DNA of 64,000 nt from Exilibacterium sp. (GTDB lineage: Bacteria; Pseudomonadota; Gammaproteobacteria; Pseudomonadales; Cellvibrionaceae), in contig JANQMH010000052.1 of assembly GCA_028280195.1 (NCBI GenBank), positions 62,001 to 126,000 of the forward strand. The letters run 5' to 3'. Position 1 is the stretch's first letter, and each line of letters opens with the position of its first letter. Positions 17,216 to 27,225 of the stretch are shown here, one piece after another. The notes under the pieces are model-generated. The model was not told the DNA's origin and did no database searches. It worked only from the letters and a program-made list of their open reading frames with translations. Position numbers and translations under genes: made by a program.

Positions 17216-19795
17216 ATGGTAAAACACGCCCTGCCGATCTTATTGTCAACCCTGGTCTGCACCTCCGCCCAGTCCGCGCTCGACGCCGCCGCCGGCCCCT
17301 TCCCTTTTCGGGACCGGTCCCTGCCATTGGAGGCCCGCGTTGCCGACCTGGTCGGGCGCATGACCCTGGAGGAAAAAGTCGCGCAGATGTTCGACAAGGC
17401 GCCGGCCATAGAGCGCCTGGGTGTGCCGCGTTACGAGTGGTGGAATGAGGCCCTGCACGGCATCGCCCGGGCCGGCACGGCCACGGTATTCCCGCAGGCC
17501 ATCGGCCTGGCGGCGAGTTTCGACCGGCAGCTGGTCTATCAGGTCGCCACCGCCATCGCCACCGAGGGCCGCGCCAAGCACCACGACTTTCGCGCGCGCG
17601 GCACCTACTCCATGTATACCGGGCTCAACTACTGGTCGCCGAATATCAATATTTTCCGCGATCCCCGCTGGGGGCGCGGCCAGGAAACCTATGGTGAGGA
17701 CCCTTACCTGACCGGCCGCATGGCCGTCAGTTTCGTCAGGGGGCTGCAGGGCGATGACCCACAGGCGCTGAAAACCGGCGCCACCTTAAAACACTACGCC
17801 GTGCACAGCGGGCCGGAACCCTCGCGCCACTCCGACGACTACAGCGCCGGCGATTACGACCTCTACGCCACCTACCTCAGCGCCTTCGAGACGGTGATCC
17901 GGGAAACCCACGTGCACGCACTGATGTGTGCCTACAACGCCGTCAACGGCGTTCCCGCCTGTGCCAACCGCCGCTTGCTGCAGGATATCCTGCGCGGCGA
18001 ATTCGGCTTTGACGGCTATGTGGTTTCCGACTGCGGCGCCATTGCCGATATTTACAAAACGACTGCCCACGATTATGTCGAAGGCACGGCCGAGGCCGCC
18101 GCCATGGCGGTAAAAGCCGGTGTCGACCTGGAGTGCGGCGACGCCGACGGCAGCGCCTACCGCGACCTGCCGGGTGCGGTGGCGGGCGGCCTGATCGATG
18201 AAAAAACCATTACCGCAGCGGTCACCCGGCTGATGCGGGCGCGCTTCAGGCTGGGTATGTTTGACCCGGACGGGGGCAGCCACGCCGGCCATGATATCTC
18301 GCAGGTGGGATCACCGGCACATCTGCGGCTGGCTCTGCAGGCCGCTAAAAAAGCGATTGTGCTGCTGCAGAACGACGGTGTTTTACCCCTGGCGAAAAAC
18401 GCCAGCATCGCGCTGATAGGCCCCAATGCCGACAACGTCGATATCTTGCTTGCCAATTACCACGGTCAGCCGGTCAACCCCGCGACACCGCGGCAGGCGC
18501 TGCTGGCCCGGGGCGACACGCTGCTGTTCAGCCCCGGCAGCGCGCTGGCCGGCGATATCTATACCCACTACGAAACGGTTCCCGGCACCGCCTTTTCCCA
18601 TCGCAGCAACGGCGAAAAACGCCCCGGACTCATCGCACAGTATTACCCTGCGCCCGATTTAACCGGCGACAGTGTTAAAACCGAAGTGGTGGAGAACATC
18701 GACAAAGCCTGGCGCCGCTCCCCTGTCAACGGGCGTGACGACGATGCCTTCGGCGTTAGATATACCGGCTTTTTCACCCCCGCGGCATCCGGCCGTTACC
18801 GATTCGGCGGCAATGTGAACCTGTCATTGGACGGCAGGCCCGTTAGCGGGCCGATCGCCCTGCAGGGCGGGCGGCCCTACCGTTTTGAAGGCGTGCTGGC
18901 GATACGCCGGTTCTGGCACGCCAATGCCATTGAGCCCCGGGCGCGGCTCAGCTGGCTCGACCTGAATCGAGACCTGGCCGGCGAGGCGCTGTCGGCCGCG
19001 GCAAAATCCGATGTGATCGTTTTTATGGGCGGCATTTCCGCCAAACTGGAAGGCGAGGAAATGACGGTGGCGGTAGCGGGCTTTGACGGCGGCGATCGCA
19101 CCACGCTGGCTATCCCCGCCGCACAGATGGCGCTGCTGAAACAGCTGAAGTCCACGGCAAAGCCGCTGGTTTATGTGAATTTCAGTGGCGGCGCTGTCAA
19201 TCTCGAGTGGCCCAAGGCCAACGCCAACGCCGTCGTCCAGGCGTTTTATCCCGGCGAGGCGACCGGCCCGGCGCTGGCGCAGATACTCTACGGCGAATAC
19301 AGCCCCTCAGCGCGCTTACCGGTGACGTTCTACCGCTCGGTCGATGACCTGCCCGCATTCAAAGACTACAGTATGGCCGGCAGGACCCACCGGTATTTTA
19401 GCGGCCGGCCCGTGTATGCCTTCGGCGCGGGCCGCGGCTTCAGCGAATTCGACACCCGCATCATCGATGTGGCGCGCACCGGCAGCCCCGACCGGGCCCT
19501 GAGATTGAGCGTCGAGCTACACAATAAAGGCGCAATGGATGCGGAAGAGGTACTGCAGCTGTATGTGGAGCCCGGTGCGGCGCAGGGCCGCGAAATCCAG
19601 GCGCTGAAGCACTTTACCGTGGCCGCGGTTGCCGCCGGCGAGCGGCAGGTGGTGACCGTGGAAGTGCCGGCACACGAATTGGTGTTCCGGGACCGCAACG
19701 GACGAAAAAAACCCTACCATGGCCCGGTGAACTTTCGACTCGGCCACAAAGGCGACCCCAAAGCACTGAAGTTCCGTGTCAACTTCAAGCACTGA
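17216..19795 (+). CDS. Glycoside hydrolase family 3, xylosidase/glucosidase-like with PA14 insert
   Basis: Exported exo-acting GH3 enzyme (about 859 residues). The signal peptide is 'HALPILLSTLVCTSAQSA'. The TIM-barrel part includes 'EWWNEALHGIARAG' and the nucleophile Asp272 in 'VVSDCGA'. A second alpha/beta domain follows, interrupted by a PA14-like carbohydrate-binding insert ('YYPAPDLTGDSV' to 'ARLSW'), then a fibronectin III-like C-terminal domain. The N-terminal motifs resemble beta-xylosidases, but specificity is not proven. ATG 17216 is chosen because the signal peptide starts there. It is followed 76 bp later by a second GH3 gene. Confidence 0.9.
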   Translation: MVKHALPILLSTLVCTSAQSALDAAAGPFPFRDRSLPLEARVADLVGRMTLEEKVAQMFDKAPAIERLGVPRYEWWNEALHGIARAGTATVFPQAIGLAASFDRQLVYQVATAIATEGRAKHHDFRARGTYSMYTGLNYWSPNINIFRDPRWGRGQETYGEDPYLTGRMAVSFVRGLQGDDPQALKTGATLKHYAVHSGPEPSRHSDDYSAGDYDLYATYLSAFETVIRETHVHALMCAYNAVNGVPACANRRLLQDILRGEFGFDGYVVSDCGAIADIYKTTAHDYVEGTAEAAAMAVKAGVDLECGDADGSAYRDLPGAVAGGLIDEKTITAAVTRLMRARFRLGMFDPDGGSHAGHDISQVGSPAHLRLALQAAKKAIVLLQNDGVLPLAKNASIALIGPNADNVDILLANYHGQPVNPATPRQALLARGDTLLFSPGSALAGDIYTHYETVPGTAFSHRSNGEKRPGLIAQYYPAPDLTGDSVKTEVVENIDKAWRRSPVNGRDDDAFGVRYTGFFTPAASGRYRFGGNVNLSLDGRPVSGPIALQGGRPYRFEGVLAIRRFWHANAIEPRARLSWLDLNRDLAGEALSAAAKSDVIVFMGGISAKLEGEEMTVAVAGFDGGDRTTLAIPAAQMALLKQLKSTAKPLVYVNFSGGAVNLEWPKANANAVVQAFYPGEATGPALAQILYGEYSPSARLPVTFYRSVDDLPAFKDYSMAGRTHRYFSGRPVYAFGAGRGFSEFDTRIIDVARTGSPDRALRLSVELHNKGAMDAEEVLQLYVEPGAAQGREIQALKHFTVAAVAAGERQVVTVEVPAHELVFRDRNGRKKPYHGPVNFRLGHKGDPKALKFRVNFKH

Positions 19796-19829
19796 TTGCC
19801 GCTGCCGGCACCCCGGCAGCAACGGCGAT

Positions 19830-19871
19830 ATTTGGATACTGGGATTTGGATACTATGATTTGGATACTACG
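19830..19871 (+). repeat. Three 14-bp tandem repeats abutting a start codon
   Basis: Three consecutive 14-bp units (ATTTGGATACTGGG, ATTTGGATACTATG, ATTTGGATACTACG) end exactly at the ATG of the second GH3 gene. Each unit carries a GGAT that could serve as a weak ribosome-binding site. The second unit creates a six-codon minicistron whose TGA overlaps the GH3 ATG. Confidence 0.85.
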
Positions 19872-22451
19872 ATGAAGAAAAAAATCGCAACCACCTGCTG
19901 TGTGCTGTCAATCGCGGCGGCACTGAACAGCTGCGGGAAAGTGCCGGTCGACACCGCTACTGCAACCGCAGCAGCGATGAACCCGTCGCTGTGGCCCGAG
20001 GCCGTTTATCCGCTGGCGCCGGACCCGGATCTGGAGCAAAAAGTGGCGGACCTGCTGGCGCAGATGTCACTGGAAGAAAAAGTCGGCCAGATCATTCAAC
20101 CCGAAATCAAATACGCCACCCCGACAGATGTCAAAACCTATCACCTCGGTTCGGTGCTGAACGGCGGCGGCACGGCGCCCAACAACGACAGCTCGGCGAG
20201 CCTGGCGGACTGGGTAGATCTGGCGCAACAATTCTACGCCGCCTCTATGGATACCTCCGACGGCAAAGTGGCCATACCGCTGTTGTGGGGCAGCGACGCC
20301 GTGCACGGCCATAACAATGTGGTCGGTGCCACACTGTTCCCGCACAATATCGGCTTGGGCGCCGCGCGCGACCCGGATCTGATTCGCAGGATTGGTGAAG
20401 TGACCGCCATGGAGGTGAAAGCCACGGGCATCGACTGGACGTTTGCTCCCACGGTTGCGGTCGTGCGCGATATACGCTGGGGCCGTACCTATGAAAGCTA
20501 TTCCGAAGATCCGTCGCTGGTCAGCCGTTATGCCGAACAGATGGTGCGCGGCCTGCAAGGTGACAGCTCGCTGGCCGGGCTGGCCGGTGGCCGCCATGTG
20601 GTGGCCACTGCCAAACACTATCTCGGTGACGGCGGCACTTACCGCGGCATCGATCGCGGCGATACCCGCAGCGGCGAACAGGAATTGATAGATATTCACG
20701 CCGCAGGTTTTATCGCCTCGCTGGCAAACGGCGTGCAAACCGTGATGGCTTCTTTCAACAGCTGGAACGGCGTAAAAATGCATGCCAACCGCTATCTGCT
20801 CACCGATATTCTCAAAACCCGACTGGGCTTCGACGGCTTTGTGGTCAGCGACTGGAACGCCCACCGCTATGTGCCGGGATGCACGGTCGAGAGCTGCCCG
20901 CAGGTCGTCAATGCGGGTATCGATATGCTGATGGTACCCTCGGACTGGAAGGCGCTGTATGACAACACCCTGGCCCAGGCGCGCCGCGGTGACATCCCGG
21001 CGGCGCGGCTCGACGATGCGGTAAGGCGTATCCTGCGGGTAAAAATGCGCGCCGGCCTGTTTCAGGCCGGCCCGGTGCGCTCGCGCCCGCTGGCGGGCGC
21101 CGGCGAAGTGTTCGGCACGGCGGCCCACCGCGACATCGCCCGCGAGGCGGTGCGCAAATCACTGGTACTGCTGAAAAACAATCACAACCTGTTGCCGCTC
21201 AAGCGCGGGCAAAATGTGCTGGTGGCCGGCGACGCGGCCGACGATATCGGCAAACAGAGCGGCGGCTGGTCACTGTCGTGGCAGGGCAGCGTAGACGACA
21301 ATGAGAAGTTTGTCGGTGCAACCAGTATTTTCCAGGGTATCGACAGGCTGGTTTCCGCCGCCGGCGGCCAGGCGCTGTTGCGTGAAAACGGTGACTGGGG
21401 AGAAGCGAGCTTTGCCAACGGTGCCGGCCCGGATGTCGCCGTGGTGGTGTTCGGCGAGGAGCCCTATGCGGAATGGCACGGCGATATCGCCGGAATCGAG
21501 TACCAGGCCGGTTCCAAGCGGGACCTGGAGCTGTTACAGCGCCTGCGCAGCGAGGGCATTGCCGTTGTCGCCGTGTTTATCACCGGCCGGCCGCTGTGGG
21601 TAAACAAAGAGATTAACGCCGCCGATGCGTTTGTCGTGGCCTGGCTGCCGGGCTCCGAAGGCGATGGCGTGGCGGAGGTATTGTTCCGCGACGGGCAGGG
21701 CAATATCGCCTACGACAGCAGCGGCCGCCTGCCGTTCAGCTGGCCCCGGGAAGCACACCAGACCGTGTTGTACCAGGCCATGGACAACTATGCCCCGCTG
21801 TTCCCCTATGGCTTTGGCCTCAGTTATACGGATGAAGTTTACCTGGCCGATGATCTGCCCGAAGCCAACAATCAAATCGGCGCCGAGCGCCTGGAAGACG
21901 CCTGGGTATTCGTGTCGCGCGCCATAGGCCCGTGGCAATTGCAGCTGCAGGACCACCGCTTTGCCGCGGTGGAAATGGACGGCAACCGCGCCAGCAGCGG
22001 TGCCGACGACAATCTTACCGCCAGCGCCGTCGACAAGGTCGCACAGGAGGATGCGCGCCGGATCAAATGGCTGGGACTGGCACCGGCGACACTGTCGTTT
22101 GCCGCCCGCAGCCCGCAAGACCTGAGCGCCTACCTGCAGACAGAGGCGGCGCTGGTGTTCGATATTCGCAAGCACCTCGATCCCAGCGCCGAGGTCAGCC
22201 TGGCTTTGCACTGTGGCGACGATTGCACAGCGGCGCTGGCGATCAATCCCATGTTGACCGCCCTGCCCGCCGATGAGTGGCGGCGCTTCACCCTTGACCT
22301 CGCCTGCCTCAGCCCTCAGGGTACGGATTTCAGTCAGGTAGACCGCGTGCTGAGCATCAGCAGCAGCGGGCGCCTGGAAATATCACTGGCCAATGTGAAA
22401 CTGGTGCCGCAACTCGGCGCTGAAGCCGATATCAGCTGTTCCGCAGAATAG
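19872..22451 (+). CDS. GH3 exo-beta-glucosidase lipoprotein
   Basis: Lipoprotein with a lipobox 'ALNSC' near residue 18-22 and about 859 residues in all. It resembles bacterial GH3 exo-1,3/1,4-beta-glucanases (ExoP type): 'VGQIIQPEIKYATP', 'LLWGSDAVHGHNNVVGATLFPHNIGLGAARD', nucleophile Asp327 in 'VVSDWNAH', and a C-terminal beta-sandwich extension with two Cys pairs ('LHCGDDCTAAL'). It should trim oligosaccharides to glucose at the membrane. ATG 19872 is chosen from the lipoprotein signal; upstream in-frame sequence is not signal-like. It precedes the sugar porter by 20 bp. Confidence 0.9.
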   Translation: MKKKIATTCCVLSIAAALNSCGKVPVDTATATAAAMNPSLWPEAVYPLAPDPDLEQKVADLLAQMSLEEKVGQIIQPEIKYATPTDVKTYHLGSVLNGGGTAPNNDSSASLADWVDLAQQFYAASMDTSDGKVAIPLLWGSDAVHGHNNVVGATLFPHNIGLGAARDPDLIRRIGEVTAMEVKATGIDWTFAPTVAVVRDIRWGRTYESYSEDPSLVSRYAEQMVRGLQGDSSLAGLAGGRHVVATAKHYLGDGGTYRGIDRGDTRSGEQELIDIHAAGFIASLANGVQTVMASFNSWNGVKMHANRYLLTDILKTRLGFDGFVVSDWNAHRYVPGCTVESCPQVVNAGIDMLMVPSDWKALYDNTLAQARRGDIPAARLDDAVRRILRVKMRAGLFQAGPVRSRPLAGAGEVFGTAAHRDIAREAVRKSLVLLKNNHNLLPLKRGQNVLVAGDAADDIGKQSGGWSLSWQGSVDDNEKFVGATSIFQGIDRLVSAAGGQALLRENGDWGEASFANGAGPDVAVVVFGEEPYAEWHGDIAGIEYQAGSKRDLELLQRLRSEGIAVVAVFITGRPLWVNKEINAADAFVVAWLPGSEGDGVAEVLFRDGQGNIAYDSSGRLPFSWPREAHQTVLYQAMDNYAPLFPYGFGLSYTDEVYLADDLPEANNQIGAERLEDAWVFVSRAIGPWQLQLQDHRFAAVEMDGNRASSGADDNLTASAVDKVAQEDARRIKWLGLAPATLSFAARSPQDLSAYLQTEAALVFDIRKHLDPSAEVSLALHCGDDCTAALAINPMLTALPADEWRRFTLDLACLSPQGTDFSQVDRVLSISSSGRLEISLANVKLVPQLGAEADISCSAE

Positions 22452-22471
22452 ACAACAAGGAGTATCGGCCC

Positions 22472-23905
22472 ATGAGTACGACCACACTACCGGCGCAGCA
22501 GCAGACGGAGGCATCCGCGAATTTTTCCTATGCCCTGCTGATCAGCTGTGTTGCCGCCATTGGCGGATTTCTGTTCGGCTTCGACAGCGGCGTTATCAAC
22601 GGCACTGTCGACGGACTGCAGCAGGCCTTCAACTCCAATTCGGCAGGCACCGGCTTCAATGTCGCCTCCATGCTGCTCGGCTGCGCCGTCGGTGCATTTT
22701 TTGCCGGCCGGCTGGCCGACCGCTACGGCCGCCGCACCATGCTGCAGTGCGCCGGCGTGTTTTTCGTGGTCAGCGCCATGGGTTCGGGCCTGGCGGGTTC
22801 GTCCGTCGAGTTCGTGCTCTACCGCATGCTCGGGGGCCTGGCGGTGGGGGCGGCAAGTGTGATGACACCGGCCTATATCAGTGAAGTGACACCGGCGCGC
22901 TATCGCGGGGCGATCGCCAGCATTAATCAGGTCGGTATTATTTGCGGCCTGTTTATCGCTTTTGTCAGCAATTATTTCCTGGCAACCTATGCCGGCGCTT
23001 CCACAGAGGTTCTGTGGTGGAACTACGAGGCCTGGCGCTGGATGTTCTGGATGGAACTGATCCCGGCGGTACTGTTCCTGACGGGCCTGTGCCTGATTCC
23101 GGAAAGCCCCCGCTATCTGATTTTCAACGACCGGGTCGAACAGGGTCAAAAAGTCTTGCAGCGCCTTTTCGGCGCTGCCGGAGCGAGAAAAAAAATCGCA
23201 GACATACGCGCCTCCCAATCCATCGATCACCACCGCCCGAAATTGTCCGACCTGGTCGATGCCAGGACCGGCAAACTGCGCCGTTTGGCATGGGTGGGCA
23301 TCGGCCTGGCGGCGTTTCAGCAGCTGGTGGGTATCAATGTGGTGTTCTACTATGGCGCGGTGCTGTGGCAGGCGGTGGGCTTTTCCGAGGCCGACGCCCT
23401 GCTGATCAATATCGCCTCGGGCGGGCTGAGCATTGTCGCGGTGTTGATCACCATTGCCGTGATCGACAGGATCGGGCGCAAACCGCTGCTGCTGATAGGA
23501 TCGAGCGGTATGGCAGTGACGCTGGCGGTGATGACGGCGAGCTTTGTCGGCGCCGATACCGCGGCATCCGGCGATTTGCTGTTGAGTGACAACGCCGGCC
23601 TGGCGGCGCTTGTCGCCGCCAACGCCTATGTATTCTTTTTTAATGTCAGCTGGGGGCCGGTCATGTGGGTAATGCTGGGGGAGATGTTTCCCAATCAGAT
23701 ACGTGGCTCCGGACTGGCGGTCAGCGGCCTGAGTCAGTGGGGATGCAACTTTCTGATCACCATGACTTTTCCTATCTTACTGGTGAGCGTCGGGCTGATC
23801 GGCGCCTACGGCCTGTATACGCTGGGGGCGCTGGCGTCGATCTATTTCGTCTTCAGGGCGGTTACTGAGACCAGGGGTATGGAGCTGGAGGAAATGAAAG
23901 GTTGA
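22472..23905 (+). CDS. MFS sugar porter (XylE/GLUT type)
   Basis: 477-residue inner-membrane sugar:proton symporter with twelve predicted helices. Sugar-porter signatures are 'RLADRYGRRTM' after helix 2, 'PESPRYL' after helix 6, 'QQLVGINVVFYYG' in helix 7 and 'DRIGRKPLL' between helices 8 and 9. The start has AAGGAG ideally placed. It lies 20 bp after the GH3 lipoprotein gene, so it probably takes up the monosaccharide released by the two GH3 enzymes. Confidence 0.93.
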   Translation: MSTTTLPAQQQTEASANFSYALLISCVAAIGGFLFGFDSGVINGTVDGLQQAFNSNSAGTGFNVASMLLGCAVGAFFAGRLADRYGRRTMLQCAGVFFVVSAMGSGLAGSSVEFVLYRMLGGLAVGAASVMTPAYISEVTPARYRGAIASINQVGIICGLFIAFVSNYFLATYAGASTEVLWWNYEAWRWMFWMELIPAVLFLTGLCLIPESPRYLIFNDRVEQGQKVLQRLFGAAGARKKIADIRASQSIDHHRPKLSDLVDARTGKLRRLAWVGIGLAAFQQLVGINVVFYYGAVLWQAVGFSEADALLINIASGGLSIVAVLITIAVIDRIGRKPLLLIGSSGMAVTLAVMTASFVGADTAASGDLLLSDNAGLAALVAANAYVFFFNVSWGPVMWVMLGEMFPNQIRGSGLAVSGLSQWGCNFLITMTFPILLVSVGLIGAYGLYTLGALASIYFVFRAVTETRGMELEEMKG

Positions 23906-24022
23906 CGGCGGTTGTCGACAGGCTCGCGCTGCATGCTTTTAGAGCCGGGCCTGCGGCGGTCTGTATTTTTCCGGGCCGACCATACCATCGCCGTGCCGAC
24001 TGTAAATTTTTCCCAACATCGC

Positions 24023-24061
24023 TTGACATACAGTCAGATTGTATGGAATATTGCATGCAAT
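24023..24061 (+). promoter_or_regulatory. Promoter with two palindromes before the cupin gene
   Basis: TTGACA at 24023-24028 and AATATT at 24047-24052 are separated by 18 bp. A 17-bp palindrome (ATACA-N7-TGTAT, 24028-24044) fills the spacer and a 12-bp palindrome ATTGCATGCAAT (24050-24061) covers the expected transcription start. Both are good operator candidates. Confidence 0.55.
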
Positions 24062-24084
24062 CTAACAAGAAGAGATATGGCCCC

Positions 24085-24513
24085 ATGCCACAAGATAAAA
24101 TCGCATGGTCAAAATTCAAGATGTATCGGTGTGAAGATTCTGACCTCGATAACGCCCCGGATCTCGAGTTTCCGTTTCATCCCGGCTCGCGCTTTCGCGC
24201 CGTTTGCACCGGTATTGACGAGCCTGCTGCGCAGATCAATTACGAGGATTTTTACAAAGGTAAGGCAATTACCTGGAGCATGCCCCACGATGAAGTGCAG
24301 TATGTGGTCTCCGGCAGAGCAGAGATAAGCTATCATCTGCCGCCGCTTATGCTTGAAAGCGGTAGCGTAATCGCTGAGCCCGGCTGTGTTTACCTGCTCC
24401 CACAAGGGGCCAGAATCGTGTGGCGGGTGCTGAGCGATGAGCCTTTTCGGCATTTGTGTATCTGTTACCCAAATCCGGGTTATCCGATCGAGGTTGCCGC
24501 AAGCGTTGCGTGA
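24085..24513 (+). CDS. Cupin-fold protein (EutQ-like)
   Basis: Small cupin of about 142 residues. It has 'HDEVQYVVSGRAEISYH' (first cupin motif), 'LESGSVIAEPGCVYLLPQGA' and a second motif 'FRHLCICYPNPGYP'. The start 24085 fits the promoter at 24023-24052. Earlier in-frame starts (24043, 24055) would lie inside the -10/start region. It is separated from the sugar porter by 179 bp with its own promoter, so it need not belong to the GH3 operon. A binding or isomerase role is possible and the ligand unknown. Confidence 0.7.
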   Translation: MPQDKIAWSKFKMYRCEDSDLDNAPDLEFPFHPGSRFRAVCTGIDEPAAQINYEDFYKGKAITWSMPHDEVQYVVSGRAEISYHLPPLMLESGSVIAEPGCVYLLPQGARIVWRVLSDEPFRHLCICYPNPGYPIEVAASVA

Positions 24514-24651
24514 GCGCAACTGCCTGTCAGTCCATACCAGGCCGGCTCCGCCGACAACGATTGGGGCCCCGCGCGGCGCTGTTTATGCCTGTAGTCAACT
24601 TGTAGTCAAATACACCTTCGACAGCTTGCCACCGATGTCTTTATCGGCATA

Positions 24652-27147
24652 TCAACCACCGCCATGGTCCCTTGCAGAATAGATTTTCACCAGCAATGCC
24701 GGCAGCAGGGTCAGGTTGGCCGTCAGTGCCAACAACATGGCGAGTGCCGTCAGCCAGCCGAAGAAGATCGTCGGCACGAAGCGCGACAGCAATAGCACCG
24801 AAAAGCCTGTGATCACAATCAGCGAGGTGAAATACAGCGCTTTGCCGATACTGCCGTGGGTGGCAACCACCGCTTCTCTGGTGCTCATACCCAGCTCGCG
24901 CTCGCCGCGAAAACGGTGCAGGTAGTGAATCGCATCGTCGACGCCGATGCCGATCACAACCGCTGCCACGGCAATGGTCATCAGATCCAGCGGAATACCG
25001 GCGTAGCCCATAAAGCCGAGGATGGCCAGCGCTGCGACAACGTTGGGCAACAGCCCGACGGCCGCTAAGGTCCAGGAACGCAACAACAGCGCAAACATGA
25101 TATAGGTCGCCAGCAGGACAAATCCCAATGTCGACAATTGCGAGCGCAACAGCTGTTCCAGCATATCGTTGAAAAGCACTGCGATACCGGTGACGCGCAC
25201 AGTTTCCGGATCGAGCTGCAACTCGTTGTAAGCGTATTGCTCAATGGCATGAATCACCGCGTCGAGATCGTAGGCGGGCCCGGTCTCGTGTACGCGGCTC
25301 GAAATGCGCATCTCCCCGGTTGCCGGCGACGCATAAGGGTCGATCAGGGAGGTGCGCACAGCTTCGGGCACGAGCCCCAGGATCGCCGTCAATTCCAGAT
25401 AGCTCAGCGGCCGGTCGTCGACAAAACCGCGCGCAACCCGCTCCAGATTCGCCAGCGAGACGGATTTTCCCAGCGCCGGTTCGGTTTCCATAAAGGTCTG
25501 CAGGCGGTCGATCACAGCGAGCTTCTCCGGTGTAAACCAGAAACGCTCGGGAAAGGTGTCGGGGGTATCGGTGGCAAAATCATCAAATTCATCACTGACT
25601 GCCGGCGGCGTATAGGCGTCAAACTGCAGCACCACGTCCAGGGGCACCGTGCCGCCCAGCTCGCGATCGATAAAATCCAGCCCCTGGCGGATTTCGGTAT
25701 CGCCGCGAAAGTACTCGACCACCCGGTTACCCAGCGCCAGTTGCGACATACCTGCCATCGCCAGTACCGCGGCCAGTGCGCTCAACCCGAGAACACGATT
25801 GGGTCGCCGGGTGGCCATACGGGCAAACCAGCGGGTAATGGCCGGCGCCCGCGCGATCGACGCGCAGGACTCATTCTTCGGCAGCAACACCAGAATGCTG
25901 GCGAAAAAACTGTAAGTCACGATCAGCGAGACGGCAATCCCCAGGCACATCATCCAGCCGAAGTCGATCACCGGAATAATATCGCTGGTGGTCAGGGAGA
26001 AAAATGCCACCGCCGTGGTCAGCGCGGTATATAAGCAGGGTGCGAGCTTTGAGCGCATGGTCGCATAGGCCAGGTCGCACTGCGGGATCTCTGCGGGCTG
26101 TGCGTACAGCTCGCGATAGCGCGTAATCAGATGTACGCTGAAAGAAATGGTGATAATGGCGAGCAGGGCCACAAAACTCGATGAGACGGCGGTCGCCGGT
26201 TGACCGATCGCCGACAGCATACCCACGGTGATCAGCAGCGTGACCGCGGTTGTGCCCAGGGGAATCAAGACCCAGCGCAGGCGGCGAAAAAACAGATACA
26301 GCGGCAGTGACAACAGCAGCACAATGACGATACCAAACGCGGCCATATCCGCCTTTACAAACTCGACCATGTCGGCCCGCACCATCGGTACACCGCCCAG
26401 GAAGAGTTCGGCTTCGCCAGTATAATTGTCACGCAGCGCCCGCACCGCGGCAATCGCCTCAGCTTCGCGGGCGGCGGCGCGATCGCTCAGGCGCCGGTAC
26501 TCGCTTCGCGCCCGGGAGACAGCCTGATCAGAAACCTCACCCCGCGCCGCCGCGGCCAGCAGCTCATCGCGGTGTCGCCGCGCCCCGGCAACCTCGGTAT
26601 CGGTCGCCAGGTCAATGCGTATCGCCGTGCTGTTGCCATCGGCTGACACCAGCAGCTCGCGAAACACCGGGCTCTGGGTCAACTCCTGTGCCGCCAGGGT
26701 AAAGTCGACATCGGGCGAACGCAGCGTGCGATAGCCGCCGGCCAGCTCTCGCAACGACACCGGCGGGCTTTGCAGCAGTGGCGCATCCAGTAATGTGGTT
26801 ACGCCGGTGACCGCGTCGATGGCCAGCAGCTCGCGACTCAGGGCTTCGATCTGCCTGACATGGGTTTCGGTGAACAGACTACCGGCCGTTGGCCGATAGG
26901 TCAGCACTAAAAACGGCGCCTGGCCGAAAGTGTCGCTGACCCGCGAATAGTAAGCCAGCTGCGGATCACCCTGTGCCACCAGGGTGTCGGCGGAGGCATC
27001 AAAGCGAAAATTTCTGGCCTCATAGGCTGCGGCTAGACACAGCGCCGCCAATATGCCGAGAATCAGCAGCGGCTGCTCCATACAGCGGCGGTATTGCAGG
27101 CCGACTCGTTGGATCAAACCTCTGGTGCGGGTCGCCGGCAGGTTCAT
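24652..27147 (-). CDS. RND/MMPL family transporter
   Basis: 831-residue inner-membrane protein of the hydrophobe/MMPL branch of the RND superfamily. It has an N-terminal helix, a large periplasmic domain (about residues 50-240), five helices, a second periplasmic domain and five more helices. 'GIGVDDAIHYLHRFR' in the C-terminal half is a family signature with the acidic pair of the proton relay. It lies 78 bp downstream of an MlaC/Ttg2D-like periplasmic protein on the same strand. That pairing resembles HpnM/HpnN lipid-transport pairs, so lipid or hopanoid-like export is a reasonable but untested inference. Confidence 0.88.
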   Translation of the reverse strand: MNLPATRTRGLIQRVGLQYRRCMEQPLLILGILAALCLAAAYEARNFRFDASADTLVAQGDPQLAYYSRVSDTFGQAPFLVLTYRPTAGSLFTETHVRQIEALSRELLAIDAVTGVTTLLDAPLLQSPPVSLRELAGGYRTLRSPDVDFTLAAQELTQSPVFRELLVSADGNSTAIRIDLATDTEVAGARRHRDELLAAAARGEVSDQAVSRARSEYRRLSDRAAAREAEAIAAVRALRDNYTGEAELFLGGVPMVRADMVEFVKADMAAFGIVIVLLLSLPLYLFFRRLRWVLIPLGTTAVTLLITVGMLSAIGQPATAVSSSFVALLAIITISFSVHLITRYRELYAQPAEIPQCDLAYATMRSKLAPCLYTALTTAVAFFSLTTSDIIPVIDFGWMMCLGIAVSLIVTYSFFASILVLLPKNESCASIARAPAITRWFARMATRRPNRVLGLSALAAVLAMAGMSQLALGNRVVEYFRGDTEIRQGLDFIDRELGGTVPLDVVLQFDAYTPPAVSDEFDDFATDTPDTFPERFWFTPEKLAVIDRLQTFMETEPALGKSVSLANLERVARGFVDDRPLSYLELTAILGLVPEAVRTSLIDPYASPATGEMRISSRVHETGPAYDLDAVIHAIEQYAYNELQLDPETVRVTGIAVLFNDMLEQLLRSQLSTLGFVLLATYIMFALLLRSWTLAAVGLLPNVVAALAILGFMGYAGIPLDLMTIAVAAVVIGIGVDDAIHYLHRFRGERELGMSTREAVVATHGSIGKALYFTSLIVITGFSVLLLSRFVPTIFFGWLTALAMLLALTANLTLLPALLVKIYSARDHGGG

Positions 27148-27225
27148 GCGCCACCCACAGACGGCTTGTCGATCAATCGGTTTTTCATCCGCTACCCGCG
27201 CCCGTTAAGTTACGCGCGATGGTCC

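Noticed and set aside
20067-21128. 353-codon minus-strand frame inside the GH3 lipoprotein gene
   Set aside because: It is a shadow of a gene with complete GH3 motifs on the plus strand.
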